A DNA stretch of 64,000 nucleotides from Methylibium petroleiphilum PM1 (GCF_000015725.1 NC_008825.1:62001-126000), one strand, 5' to 3'; numbered from the stretch's first letter, positions 37,601-48,767 are shown. The notes: a model not told the origin generated them from the letters alone. Made by a program: numbers and translations.

Positions 37601-40553
37601 CGGGGCTCGGTACCGGCTCGGGGCCGCTGCCACCGTGCGCCAGGATGTAGTCGGCCAGCTCGTCGTCGTCGGTCGGCAGCAGCGCCGGCTGCGGGGTCGG
37701 GGGCCACACCGTCAGTGCCGTTCCGGCGCCGCGCCGCTGCGGTGGCTGCTGCGGCAGCCGGCGGGTGCGGCCCGCGGTCAGCAGCTCGAAGTAGGCCTCG
37801 AAGCTTTCGCGGTGGTCGGGCAGCGTGCCGTGCTCGCAGGGCGCGTACCAGGTGCGCTCGGGCGCCAGCGCCGAGTTCCACGGCACCGTGCCGTCGCCGC
37901 CGTCGCCGGCCAGGAAGTCGATGCCGCGGCGGGTGGCGATCACCGCCTCACCCTCGCCGAACACGGTCTCCCAGGCATCCTGCGGCGGGCGCATCTGGAG
38001 CACCGTGCTGCCGGTGCCGGCCACGTAGAACACCGAAGGGTCTTCACACAGCGCCTGGAAGCTGTCCTGGAACGGGCGGCTGCGCACGAAGTCACGCGCG
38101 GCCTTCAGCACCTGCGGGTCGGGCAGCTGGGCGCCATGCTCGGCCTCGGCGATGCGCTGCCAGCTGGCGGCATCGAACAGGTCGCCGAAGGCCGGGTCGC
38201 TGTCGTGCGGCAGCATCTGCAGCAGACCGGGGAAGCCGGCACCGAAGCGCGCCATGTCGCGGTCGGACACCTTGCGCGCCAGCATCGCGAGCATCGTGGC
38301 CAGCCGGTACTGACGCAGCAGCAGCATCGCCGGCGCGTAGGAACCCTTGTTCGGCGTGCCCAGCATCACCAGGCGGCTGCCGCGCTGCTTGAGGTCCTGC
38401 CACAGCGCCTTGCCGGCGACGTCGACATAGAGCGCCTGGCGCGCCACCAGGCCGCCCATCGAATGCACCAGCAGGTGCACCGGCACCGTGCCGTCGTCCA
38501 GCCGCTCGACGATGGCGCGCAGTTGCTCGCGCAGGCCCGCGCCGCTGTGCTCGATCGACAGCCGCCAGTCGAATGGCACCGCGACGACGCGAAAGCGCGA
38601 GCGCGCCTCGTCCAGCAGGCGCTCGTAGCTGGCCGCCAGCAGGCCCCCGGCGCGCAGTGCGCTGCCGTCGGCACGCGCGTCGGGATCCTCGAGCCCCAGC
38701 CGCTCCAGCGATCCGTCGAGCATCGCGCCGAGCGTGAGCCAGATGCGATCACCGCCGTCGCGGCGCTGCAGCTCGCTGCCCATGATGCCGGGCAGCACCA
38801 GCAGGACCGGCTTGCGGGCGTTCTCGCGCAGCCCGAAATCGGCCAGCCAGGCCTCGAATGGCCGCCGGCTCAGCGGGTCGGACTTCAGCGCCTGCAGCAG
38901 GCCACGTGTGCGGCGTTCGTCGTCCGCCAGCGCGGCGAAGCCGTCGTCGCGTCCGGCCAGCGCGCTGAACAGCGCACTGCGCGACAGGCTGCCGGCACCG
39001 AAGTAGGCGAAGTGCGTGACGGTGGGCCCCTCGCAGCGCAGGCTGCGTGGCGGCTGCGCGCTGCGCTGCAGGCCGCCGAACATCGAGCGCGTGTGGACCA
39101 CGAAGTCGTGGTCGTGCAGGCCGTAGAACACGTCGCCGAGCAGCGTGACGATGCCGCCCCAGCCCTTGCCGCGCGAATCGCCGGCGATCACGCGCAGGCG
39201 GTCGGTCGGCTGCGCGCCGCAGCCGGCCAGCGCCAGCGTCAACGGCGAGCCGGGGATCATCGCTTCCAGCCCGGGCACGATGCGCGCATCGGCGCGGGCT
39301 GCGACCAGTGAGCGCACCAGGCGCGAGACGCGCTCGAACGCCAGGCGACCCACGCCGCCGGTCGCGCCGCCGACCGCCAGCCCGACGGCGCGCAGCAGCA
39401 GCGACAGGAACAGGTCGGTGCGGCCGTCGGCCAGCAGCGTGCCGCGTGCCGGGCAGGCCACGCGGACGAAGCACCCCGGCCGCAGCCGCTGGGCCGCGCC
39501 GGCCAGCGCGGTGAACAGTGGCCGCAGCAGCGGCGCATCGGGGTGCGACGGCTGGCCCTCGCGGCCGGCGTAGGACGCGGTGAAGTGGCGCTGCGCCTGC
39601 TCCAGCGTCGGCGCGCTGCGCAGCGCGAACAGCTCGCCCACCAGACCGCCGCGTGAATGCGAAACCACGTCGACCGTGAAGACGCGGTCGTCCGGCAGCG
39701 CGGCCAGCAGCGCGCCGACCAGGCCGTGCGCGTTGTCGATCGGGCTGAGGGTGAGGCTGCGGTGCTCCCAGGCCAGCAGCGTGCTGCGCGCAGCGAGCGC
39801 GGTGAAGTCGCCTGGCCGTTCTGCGTCGCGCGCCTCGGAGTTGCCGGGGCCGGCCCACAGCGCGCCGAAGCTGCCCTCGGTGGACGACGCAGTGCCGTGC
39901 AGGAACAGCAGCACGCTGTCCTTCGCGTCGCTCAGCGGCAGGCTGCCGGCGGGTTGCCAGCTGCCGTCGACCCAGCGCAGCAGCACGCCACCCTCATCGC
40001 CCAGCGCGTCGTGCAGGCTGGCGTTCTCGAACGCCGCGCACAGCTTCGCGGCGAGCGGGAAGTCGGCCGCGGCGTTGCCTGGGAACCAGCGCGCGACGCT
40101 GCGGCCGAGGATCGCACCGAAGTCGTACAGCTTGTCAAGGCTGGTCGGGTCGGTCAGCTCGCTCACCGTGTAGCGCTCGACCGGGGCGCCGGGCGCGCCG
40201 CCGCGCGAGCGGGAGCGCGGGCTGCTCGCCAGGTCGAACGGCAGCTCGATGGTCGGTGCGCCGTTCGCGACACCGCGCTGTGCGGCCGCCTGCCGGCCGT
40301 GGCGGGCCGCGAACTCGACCGGGTCGGTGTAGAACACCGAGCCGTCGGCGAAGCGCACCTCCAGCACGGCGCCCGCCTTGCCCAGCTGCACGGCGTCGAG
40401 CCCGCGCGACGCGGCGCCGGCGCTGCCGCGCTGCTGGCGTTGCACGCTGGCGCCGTCGGCCAGATGGGCGTCGCACCACAGATCGAAGCTGCGTTTGCCG
40501 TGGATGGGAATCGGGGCGGCGCGACCGCTCCTGGCGGTGGACTTGCGGGCCAT
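34632..40553 (-). CDS. Giant dual alpha/beta-hydrolase plus CHAT protease protein
   Basis: 1973 residues, no signal peptide or TM. Domains in order: variable N-terminus (1-130); first alpha/beta-hydrolase (about 210-460) with LLFLHGTASS and nucleophile Ser300 in SHSRGG; second, LCAT-like hydrolase (about 580-930) with LPGIMGSEL, Ser698 in VHSMGG and GDGTVPWNS; a middle region (about 985-1260) I cannot firmly assign; CHAT protease (about 1285-1590) with YPWELL, His1435 in HLCGHG and Cys1487 in NCCYSG; then a helical repeat tail (about 1610-1970). All three active sites look intact. GGAG precedes the ATG. Codon use matches neighbours. Function unknown; a protease-regulated lipase acting in stress or defence is an inference. 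Confidence 0.9.
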   Translation of the reverse strand: MARKSTARSGRAAPIPIHGKRSFDLWCDAHLADGASVQRQQRGSAGAASRGLDAVQLGKAGAVLEVRFADGSVFYTDPVEFAARHGRQAAAQRGVANGAPTIELPFDLASSPRSRSRGGAPGAPVERYTVSELTDPTSLDKLYDFGAILGRSVARWFPGNAAADFPLAAKLCAAFENASLHDALGDEGGVLLRWVDGSWQPAGSLPLSDAKDSVLLFLHGTASSTEGSFGALWAGPGNSEARDAERPGDFTALAARSTLLAWEHRSLTLSPIDNAHGLVGALLAALPDDRVFTVDVVSHSRGGLVGELFALRSAPTLEQAQRHFTASYAGREGQPSHPDAPLLRPLFTALAGAAQRLRPGCFVRVACPARGTLLADGRTDLFLSLLLRAVGLAVGGATGGVGRLAFERVSRLVRSLVAARADARIVPGLEAMIPGSPLTLALAGCGAQPTDRLRVIAGDSRGKGWGGIVTLLGDVFYGLHDHDFVVHTRSMFGGLQRSAQPPRSLRCEGPTVTHFAYFGAGSLSRSALFSALAGRDDGFAALADDERRTRGLLQALKSDPLSRRPFEAWLADFGLRENARKPVLLVLPGIMGSELQRRDGGDRIWLTLGAMLDGSLERLGLEDPDARADGSALRAGGLLAASYERLLDEARSRFRVVAVPFDWRLSIEHSGAGLREQLRAIVERLDDGTVPVHLLVHSMGGLVARQALYVDVAGKALWQDLKQRGSRLVMLGTPNKGSYAPAMLLLRQYRLATMLAMLARKVSDRDMARFGAGFPGLLQMLPHDSDPAFGDLFDAASWQRIAEAEHGAQLPDPQVLKAARDFVRSRPFQDSFQALCEDPSVFYVAGTGSTVLQMRPPQDAWETVFGEGEAVIATRRGIDFLAGDGGDGTVPWNSALAPERTWYAPCEHGTLPDHRESFEAYFELLTAGRTRRLPQQPPQRRGAGTALTVWPPTPQPALLPTDDDELADYILAHGGSGPEPVPSPDPIEVRVVHGSLDFARYPLMVGHYQDDGVSGAAKRVDEKLDGQLQRLIDLKLFVGASRTGHYLRPNNHGVTPPAYPGALLLGLGTVGELTPGLLSETVTRGVLRYAFEHVHRDPYAARGSEPVDLRLSTVLVGTHVQAVTARDSLAGLLYGVWRAAQLLLQMPGGPQPVRIREVEVIEIDEHIALDAAYELRRLLARDEWAERLRWDHPVLEVREGGIRGYRPRAVGSVWQRLVVRQDALGGLNFALIGERARVESTQVYSDVASLRRFIDRVSDHQTGAADRIASPTDPRFGGVLFQMLLPYELKERLANLDNTVLVVDDESARYPWELLSPALAGPADGETPRPFVVHAGLVRQRVTDDFRRLPQAITGYDALIVGAPSTANWQDDRREPLAFSTLEGAEAEAHAVNELLLHDDREWLPSSLIGPTVSFDQVRIALLEKPYRLLHLCGHGVVDQWVRTMGSGPDAREVRKTGMVLSDQEVLTAADVEQMSPPPEFVFINCCYSGRDAEGLTTPGTGPRKHPILAASLALQFIKMGSKAVVAAGWQVDDAAALLFAKTLYRALLDGEAFGEAVRGAREAVHADSGAQHNTWGAYQCYGDPQWRLHAPARAAAASAGTSLLRDADGCMSAHELADRIVQVVAVAGDKPAAAVLGQIDRLLATLAADEARRAWLSDSRVRSALGCAYRELGDHDSAARALQLGARSAYSQVQIGQLELLVNSLSRSASPDAQLAAESLLDRLDDVSNDTLGRWPLGDQDVAPTSASSERQGLRGGFVLRQAARLLDEDKALGAVAEALVKAAKLFASAYRSKRHFGDAADRRAYALSNAMLAAALAGLARRELGVAEAALAEAGTPHPGSPALGPIALWLAEAGALLDELAALDDLASFWHQTTKLELLVARTLLAHLQDPAHPLDDFAVALDLLDRALVRWPSPIQVESLQHRFLLVRHLSLALQRQPGPHPWEDLRQMLPVLTEDALARLATCGRGEH

Positions 40554-40726
40554 GGTGTCTCCAGGGAGCGCGTGAACCGCGCTTCATGCGCCGATGTAGC
40601 TTCGGCCGCGCAGCCCGTCAATCCTGCGAAGCCTCGGACCGGGGGCGGGCCTCGTGCGGCCCCCGTCACCTTCGCTCCCTAGAATCGCGCTTCGCTCAAC
40701 AACGGATCTGCCAAGGCAGCACGAAC

Positions 40727-41230
40727 ATGTTCGATCAAGAGGATGAAGGCACGCGCATCGGCGTCTGGACGGCCCTGGCCGTGGTGTTCCTGGTGGTGGC
40801 CGGCCTGATCGGCGGCCTCGCGATCCGGGCGATGAACGCCGCTGCGGGCGGTGATGGAGCGCAGGCCGTGGCGGGCACCGAGACGCTGGCCTTCGTCGAC
40901 GGTCCGCTCGAGGGCGAGGTGGTCGGTACGGTCTACTTCGCGGTCGGCCAGGCCGTGCTGCCGGACGGCGCGCTGGTGGCGCTGGACAAGGCGATCCAGG
41001 CCGTGAAGGACGCGCCTCAGCAGCGCGTCGTGCTGTCGGGCTTTCATGACGCCAGCGGTGCTGCGGCTCTGAACGCCGAACTCGCCAAGGCGCGCGCGAA
41101 GGCCGTGCGTGCGGCGCTGGTGGCCGAGGGCGTGGACGCGGCGCGCATCGCGCTGCGCAAGCCCGACGTGACGCTGGGCGACGGCGCCGCGCCGGAAGCG
41201 CGTCGCGTGGAGATCCGGCTGGTGGAGTGA
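40727..41230 (+). CDS. Inner-membrane-anchored OmpA-domain protein
   Basis: 167 residues. One TM helix (about 13-34) anchors a periplasmic domain of the OmpA/MotB type: the TVYFAVGQAVLPDGALVALDKAI beta-alpha start, VVLSGFHDASG, LAKARAKAVRAALVAEGV and the closing RRVEIRLVE, which binds peptidoglycan in relatives. It is short and lacks any barrel. Divergent from the giant CHAT protein (173 bases) and convergent with uvrA. Partners unknown. Confidence 0.85.
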   Translation: MFDQEDEGTRIGVWTALAVVFLVVAGLIGGLAIRAMNAAAGGDGAQAVAGTETLAFVDGPLEGEVVGTVYFAVGQAVLPDGALVALDKAIQAVKDAPQQRVVLSGFHDASGAAALNAELAKARAKAVRAALVAEGVDAARIALRKPDVTLGDGAAPEARRVEIRLVE

Positions 41231-41241
41231 TTCTCGCGAGA

Positions 41242-41267
41242 CCCTCTCCCACGTGCGGGGGAGAGGG
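41242..41267. terminator. Hairpin between convergent genes
   Basis: A perfect 9-bp stem CCCTCTCCC / GGGAGAGGG with an 8-base loop in the gap between the OmpA-domain gene and uvrA. It could end either transcript. No U-run. Confidence 0.45.
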
Positions 41268-41281
41268 CGGGACACCGAGCG

Positions 41282-44332
<3,051 letters not shown>

Positions 44333-44339
44333 GGTGGGT

Positions 44340-44607
44340 TAGGGCCTGTTAACGCTACCGGAGGGCTCGCGCCCGTGCTGCGCAGGCCGCAGGGGTAGGC
44401 GCGAGGGAGGCGGCGTGCTGTTGCACGCAACGACTGAGCAACGCCTCCCTGCGGTCTGCGCAGCACGGGCCCGAAGGGTGATCCCAGGAAACGGGCGCCC
44501 TCGGCGTTGCCCATGCTCGCCGGGGGCCGACCCCGGCTGCGCTGTGCGCCTTGATGGCGTCCGTTTCCTGGGTCACGCGAGCCCTCCGGTAGCGTTAACA
44601 GGCCCTA
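44340..44607. mobile_element. MITE-like element with 32-bp terminal inverted repeats
   Basis: A 268-base non-coding unit. The ends (44340-44371 and 44576-44607) are perfect 32-bp inverted repeats beginning TAGGGCCTGTTAACGCTACC. Inside are two further hairpins: arms 44371-44394 / 44447-44470 (23 of 24 paired) and 44483-44494 / 44561-44572 (12 of 12, extended imperfectly inward). The whole would fold as a three-way junction. The terminal TA on both sides would fit a TA target duplication as made by IS630/Tc1-type transposases, an inference. With its flanks it fills the 336-base gap between uvrA and the anti-sigma gene. Confidence 0.75.
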
Positions 44608-44647
44608 GCCCCGCAGGCATGCAGGGCAACCCGGCATTATGCGGGGC
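44608..44647 (-). terminator. Possible terminator of the sigma/anti-sigma operon
   Basis: An 8-bp stem GCCCCGCA / TGCGGGGC with a 24-base loop, 21 bases after the anti-sigma stop. Weak: large loop and no U-run. Confidence 0.3.
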
Positions 44648-44668
44648 CGACCGTTCGCGCGCAGGCAC

Positions 44669-45877
44669 TCAGGGTGGCGGCGACCGATCCAGTGCGCCCG
44701 AGGCCAGCGTCGCGGCGAGGCGCTGCGCGGCATCACCGGCCGGCAGCGGCGCCCGCCAGATGCGGCCGTCCGTGCCGGCCGGCTGCCACCACAGCGCGCC
44801 CTCCAGGATCGCCACGCGGCCCAGCGGGCGGCCGTCGGTCGACAGCACCTCGGTCCAGGCCGTCGGCAGCGCCGCCGACGAGGTGGCCGCCACCGGCCGC
44901 CACCGGCCACGCGTCAGCGCCTGCGCGTCGCCGAACCACGCCAGCGCGCTCGGTGGCATCCCGGCCGCGGACGACGGCGCCACCGCGGTGGCCGCGTCGC
45001 GTCGCGCCAGCCGGGCGGGCGCGTCGCCACCGCTGCCGCGCAGGGCTGCGATCGGCGCGGCCAGCGGATCGTCGGGCGGTGCGGCCTGGGCCGATGGCCT
45101 GTCGTCCCGTCCGCTGCGCTCGGCGGTGGCGCCGAGCGGGGTCTGGTTCTGCGCCGCGGCGCCGGAGCGCTCCGACGGCGTGACGGCCGGTGCAGCGGGG
45201 GAGGCCGCCATCGGGGTCGGCGGCGGCGAAGCAGCAGCCGGCGGATTCGCCGCCTCGGGCGCTGCGATCCTCTTCTCCTGGGCCGCTGCCTTCCCGGCGG
45301 GCGGACCCGATGGCGCGGGGCCGGTCGTTCGAGGCCGCGGGGCGGCGGCCTCGCGCCGTCCGCCATCGTCGTTGTCGGCGCGCCGCGCGGTGATGGCGGC
45401 CGTGTCGCGCGCGGCTGCGTCTGCGGCCGTCTCGGCCGGTACGTCGCGGTGTGCCGGCGGCCGGTCCGCTGCGGGGTCTGCGGCGGTGGTTGAGGCGGAC
45501 GGTGCGGTCGACGGCCCCGCCGGGGCAGCGCCGTCATGGACCGGTTCGGTCTCCGGCGGCGGGCCGTCGCGCCACATCACTCCGATCACGGTGGCGAGCA
45601 TCAGGCTCGCGAACGCGGCCGTCGCGCCCGGATGGCGCAGCCACGCGGTGCACGAGGCGAACCCGTCGCGCACGCGGGCCCAGGGCGCCGCGGCCGGTCG
45701 CGCTGCCTTTTTCGGCGCGGACCCTGAGGCGACCCGGGCGGCGTCGAGGATGCGCCGGCTCAGCTCGGCCGGCGGGCGGGCGTCGCGGTCCGGCGCATGC
45801 CGCAGCGCGGCGCGCAGATGGGCGTCGCGCGCCACGTCGTCGTCACCGGCCGGCTCGGGCGGGTGCGGACGGTTCAT
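44669..45877 (-). CDS. Probable anti-sigma factor, single-pass membrane protein
   Basis: About 402 residues. The N-terminal cytoplasmic part (DVARDAHLRAALRHAPDRDARPPAELSRRIL) is followed by one TM helix near 87-106 (GATAAFASLMLATVIGVMW), then a long Ala/Pro-rich low-complexity periplasmic stretch (about 110-330) and a small folded end with ALPTAWTEVLSTDGRPLGRVAILEGALWWQPAG. No zinc-type anti-sigma motif is seen; the assignment rests on architecture and on the ATGA overlap with the sigma gene. The extreme low-complexity region may span the periplasm. Confidence 0.72.
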   Translation of the reverse strand: MNRPHPPEPAGDDDVARDAHLRAALRHAPDRDARPPAELSRRILDAARVASGSAPKKAARPAAAPWARVRDGFASCTAWLRHPGATAAFASLMLATVIGVMWRDGPPPETEPVHDGAAPAGPSTAPSASTTAADPAADRPPAHRDVPAETAADAAARDTAAITARRADNDDGGRREAAAPRPRTTGPAPSGPPAGKAAAQEKRIAAPEAANPPAAASPPPTPMAASPAAPAVTPSERSGAAAQNQTPLGATAERSGRDDRPSAQAAPPDDPLAAPIAALRGSGGDAPARLARRDAATAVAPSSAAGMPPSALAWFGDAQALTRGRWRPVAATSSAALPTAWTEVLSTDGRPLGRVAILEGALWWQPAGTDGRIWRAPLPAGDAAQRLAATLASGALDRSPPP

Positions 45878-46521
45878 GCGCTCCCCTCGGGCGCGGTCAG
45901 CACGCCCGCACCGGGCAGGTAGGCGCCCATGCAGGTGCGCAGCTTGCTCATCGCATAGCGCAGCCGGCTCTTGGCGGTCTCGAAACCCAGTTCCAGCGCG
46001 GCGGCCAGTTCGGCGAGCGACAGGCCGTCCTCGTGGTGCAGCAGGAACACCGCCTTCTGCGCGGCGGGCAGGCCATCCAGGCAGTCGAGCAGGCGCTGGC
46101 CGGCCGCACGCCAGAAGGCCTGGTCGTCGACGCCCTGCCCGTCGGCGCCGTGGGCGACCGGCCAGCGGGCCCAAGGCTCGCCGTCGGGTTCCCAGGGGTC
46201 GGGCCCCGGCGCGTCGACCGATACCTCCCGGCCGCTCCTGCGCAGGCAATCGACCGCGCGGTGGTGGCCCAGCGTGAACAGCCAGGTGCGAAAGCTCGCG
46301 CCCTGCGGTGCCCAGCGGGTGCGCGCGTCGATCACGCGCAGCCAGGTGTCCTGGAACACCTCGTCGGTCTGTGCCGCGCAGGCGCTGCCGAGCAGCCTGC
46401 GCACGAAGCGGTAGAGCGCGACGTGGTGGCGTGCGTAGAGCCGTTCGAAGGCGCGCGCGTCGCCGCCGGCGAAGGCCTGCATCAGCGTGTCGTCGGAGGG
46501 TTCGGGCGTGGGGTCGGGCAT
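45874..46521 (-). CDS. ECF-family RNA polymerase sigma factor
   Basis: 215 residues. Region 2 contains YRFVRRLLG...DEVFQDTWLRV and SFRTWLFTLGHHRAVDCLRR; region 4 contains LPAAQKAVFLLHHEDGLSLAELAAALELGFETAKSRLRYAMSKLR. Regions 1.1 and 3 are absent, as in ECF sigmas. The ATG at 46521 gives the compact family start. The stop overlaps the anti-sigma start (ATGA). Divergent from a VWA lipoprotein, a likely regulon member. Confidence 0.93.
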   Translation of the reverse strand: MPDPTPEPSDDTLMQAFAGGDARAFERLYARHHVALYRFVRRLLGSACAAQTDEVFQDTWLRVIDARTRWAPQGASFRTWLFTLGHHRAVDCLRRSGREVSVDAPGPDPWEPDGEPWARWPVAHGADGQGVDDQAFWRAAGQRLLDCLDGLPAAQKAVFLLHHEDGLSLAELAAALELGFETAKSRLRYAMSKLRTCMGAYLPGAGVLTAPEGSA

Positions 46522-46574
46522 GGGCCTGCTCAGTCTGCCATCGCGGCGGTTCGGGCTTGTACGTGCGAGGGCCG

Positions 46575-46620
46575 CGAACGGGGTTGAACGGCGCGACGGC
46601 ATTGGTCTTGACCCCGTTCG
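46575..46620. promoter_or_regulatory. Dyad between divergent ECF sigma and VWA genes
   Basis: A perfect 10-bp inverted repeat, CGAACGGGGT (46575-46584) and ACCCCGTTCG (46611-46620). Between and over the arms is TTGAAC-N15-GTC, vaguely like an ECF-type -35/-10 pair. Autoregulation by the sigma factor is a guess. Confidence 0.3.
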
Positions 46621-46698
46621 GGCGGCCCGGCCGTATCAGCCAGCCTGGGCGCGCGACGGATCGCGCGCCTCTGTCCTGTTCACCGACTGGAGTCGACG

Positions 46699-48234
46699 AT
46701 GACCCTGCCTTCTTCCTTGTTCCCGGGTTGGCTGCGGCCGGCCGGGCTTGCCGCCGTCAGCCTGCTGAGCGCCTGCAGCGTCGGCTGGAGCGAGGCGCAC
46801 GACTGGGTCTCGCCCGCGCCCGCGCGGACCGAGGCCGTGCGTCCGCTGCCCCGGCCGACCGGCCCCGGCTGGGATGCCACGCTGTGGGCCGGCCCGCAGT
46901 CCGGGCCGCCGGCCAGCCCGGACGCGCGCGACTGCGACCGCGCGCCGCAGGCCTTCGAGCTCGACGGCCCGGGCGACGCCCAGGCCCTGCAGCGCGAACG
47001 CCGGGAACGCCGCGAACGCGACGACGGCGACCGCCGTGCCGACCGCCACGGCGCCGCCAAGGCCGCGGCGGAATCGGCGGTGGCCGGCGCGGCGCCGTCG
47101 GGGCGTACCGATGCGCTGCGCCACAGCGCGCCGGCCGCGGCCCCGGCGCTGCAGCCCGACGAACGGGCGGCCGGGCCCGCGCCGCGCCGGCCGCGCGACG
47201 AGCCGGTGTCGGCCGGCGTGGTCGACGACAACGCCGACTTCGGCGCCTACCTGGCCTACCGCGCGCGCAACGAGCACCTGCCGGTGCGTCCGCGCGACGT
47301 GCAGGAGCGCTACCGCCTCACGGTGCACGACGCCGCCGGCCGGCCGGTCGCCGACGCGCAGGTCAGCCTGCACGCCGACGGCCGCGCGCTGCCGCTGTGG
47401 GCCCGCACCGACGCCGGCGGCCAGGTGTGGCTGCATCCGGGCGTGATGCCGGGCGGCGCGCCGGCGCTGATGGAGGTGCAGGTGCGCAAGGGCGGCACCG
47501 TGGGCCGCGCGCTGCTGCAGCGCGGCCAGCGCGATGCGCTGCAGGTCCGGCTGGACCGGGACCTGCCGCTGCAGCGCGCCCGTCTCGACCTCGTGTTCCT
47601 GGTCGACGCCACCGGCTCGATGGCCGACGAGATCGACAAGCTCAAGCGTTCGATGCGCTCGATGGCCGACCAGATCGCGCGCCTGCCGAGCCGTCCCGAC
47701 ACCTGCTTCGCGCTGGTGGCCTACCGCGACCGCGGCGACGCGTTCTTCGTGCGCGCGCACGACTTCGGCAAGGACCTCGACGCCTTCCAGCGCAGCCTCG
47801 GCGCGCTGCAGGCCGGCGGCGGCGGCGACTATCCCGAAGCGCTGAACGAGGCGCTGCACACCGCGGTGCACCGGCTGTCCTGGCGCGGCGACGGCGCCAC
47901 GCGGCTGGTGGTGCTGGTGGCCGATGCGCCGCCCCACCTCGACTACGGCGCGCCGTACTACGACGACGACATGCAGGGCGCGCTGGCGCGCGGCATCAAG
48001 CTGTTCGCGGTCGGTGCCAGCGGACTCGACCCGACCGGCGAGTACGTGTTCCGCCAGGCCGCGCAATACACCGGTGGCCGGTTCGTGTTCCTCACCTATG
48101 CGAAGGCCGACGACCCGTCCAGCGGTCCGGGCCGCGAGACGGCGCACGACGTGGGCAACTACTCGGTCGAGTCGCTCGACCGGCTGGTGGTGCGGCTGGT
48201 GCGGGAAGAACTGGCGCGGCGGCCGGCCGGTTGA
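46699..48234 (+). CDS. VWA-domain lipoprotein
   Basis: 511 residues. Lipobox LLSAC with acylated Cys26. Residues 85-180 are a charged, Arg/Asp-rich low-complexity linker. A carboxypeptidase-regulatory-like beta sandwich (about 208-290; YRLTVHDAAGRPVADAQVSLHADG) precedes a von Willebrand A domain (about 297-500) with the metal-site motif DATGS at 303-307, a later Thr (DTCFALVAYRD) and Asp. It should sit on an envelope membrane facing the periplasm or outside and bind a protein ligand through Mg. Divergent from the ECF sigma gene. Confidence 0.88.
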   Translation: MTLPSSLFPGWLRPAGLAAVSLLSACSVGWSEAHDWVSPAPARTEAVRPLPRPTGPGWDATLWAGPQSGPPASPDARDCDRAPQAFELDGPGDAQALQRERRERRERDDGDRRADRHGAAKAAAESAVAGAAPSGRTDALRHSAPAAAPALQPDERAAGPAPRRPRDEPVSAGVVDDNADFGAYLAYRARNEHLPVRPRDVQERYRLTVHDAAGRPVADAQVSLHADGRALPLWARTDAGGQVWLHPGVMPGGAPALMEVQVRKGGTVGRALLQRGQRDALQVRLDRDLPLQRARLDLVFLVDATGSMADEIDKLKRSMRSMADQIARLPSRPDTCFALVAYRDRGDAFFVRAHDFGKDLDAFQRSLGALQAGGGGDYPEALNEALHTAVHRLSWRGDGATRLVVLVADAPPHLDYGAPYYDDDMQGALARGIKLFAVGASGLDPTGEYVFRQAAQYTGGRFVFLTYAKADDPSSGPGRETAHDVGNYSVESLDRLVVRLVREELARRPAG

Positions 48235-48297
48235 CGGTCGAGCACCGGCAACGACCCTTCGGGTTGATCGGCCCCGGGCCTCGCGCTAGGCTGCGGG

Positions 48298-48699
48298 ATG
48301 ATCTCCTTCCTCTCGGCATGTGCAAGGCGCCGCGGCGCCGCCCTGTTCGCGGTCGTGGCACTCGCCGGATGCGGCGGCAGCGTGTCGCTGGGCTTCGGTT
48401 TCGGCGATGACGACCGGCCCAGCGCGTCGCTGGCCGTGTCGCCCACCAGCGCGGCGCCCGGCGACACCTTGCGCCTGGTGGCCGCGGCAAGCGACGACTA
48501 TGGCGTCGACTTCGTCGAGTTCTACCGGATCGACGGCAGCGGCTCCACGCTGCTGGGCTTCGACGGGCTGCCGCCCTACCAGCTCGACACCACGGTGCCC
48601 GCCAACGCGGCCGGCAGCGTGCAGTACTTCGCCCGTGCGGTCGATGGCGGCGGGCAGCGTGGCGACAGTGCGGTCGTGTCGGTCGGCATCGGTCCCTGA
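48298..48699 (+). CDS. Small lipoprotein with an Ig-like domain
   Basis: 133 residues. Signal peptide with lipobox LAGC (Cys25), a Gly-rich spacer, then one bacterial Ig-like domain (about 43-133): ASLAVSPTSAAPGDTLRLVAAASDDYGVDFVEFYRIDG... with the DDYGVDFVEFY strand typical of Big_7/cadherin-like folds. Short, monomodular; probably a surface adhesion or structural lipoprotein. It follows the VWA lipoprotein by 63 bases. Confidence 0.8.
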   Translation: MISFLSACARRRGAALFAVVALAGCGGSVSLGFGFGDDDRPSASLAVSPTSAAPGDTLRLVAAASDDYGVDFVEFYRIDGSGSTLLGFDGLPPYQLDTTVPANAAGSVQYFARAVDGGGQRGDSAVVSVGIGP

Positions 48700-48767
48700 G
48701 CGGGGCGTCGTCGACGAGAGACGATCGGGAGACGGAGACGCTGCAGCTGCCGGCCTCGTGCCGACGC

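Noticed and set aside
35709-39311. 1200-codon open frame on the plus strand
   Set aside because: Antisense to the giant CHAT gene. Its translation is low-complexity Arg/Gln/Val/His-rich with no motifs, a GC-content artefact.
41242-41267. CRISPR-like or REP repeat from the CCCTCTCCC hairpin
   Set aside because: Single occurrence in the window with no spacers; treated as an ordinary intergenic hairpin.
45140-45540. Possible frameshift or pseudogene in the anti-sigma gene because of its low-complexity sequence
   Set aside because: The frame is continuous from the ATGA-coupled start to a structured C-terminal segment, so the low-complexity part is probably a genuine spacer.
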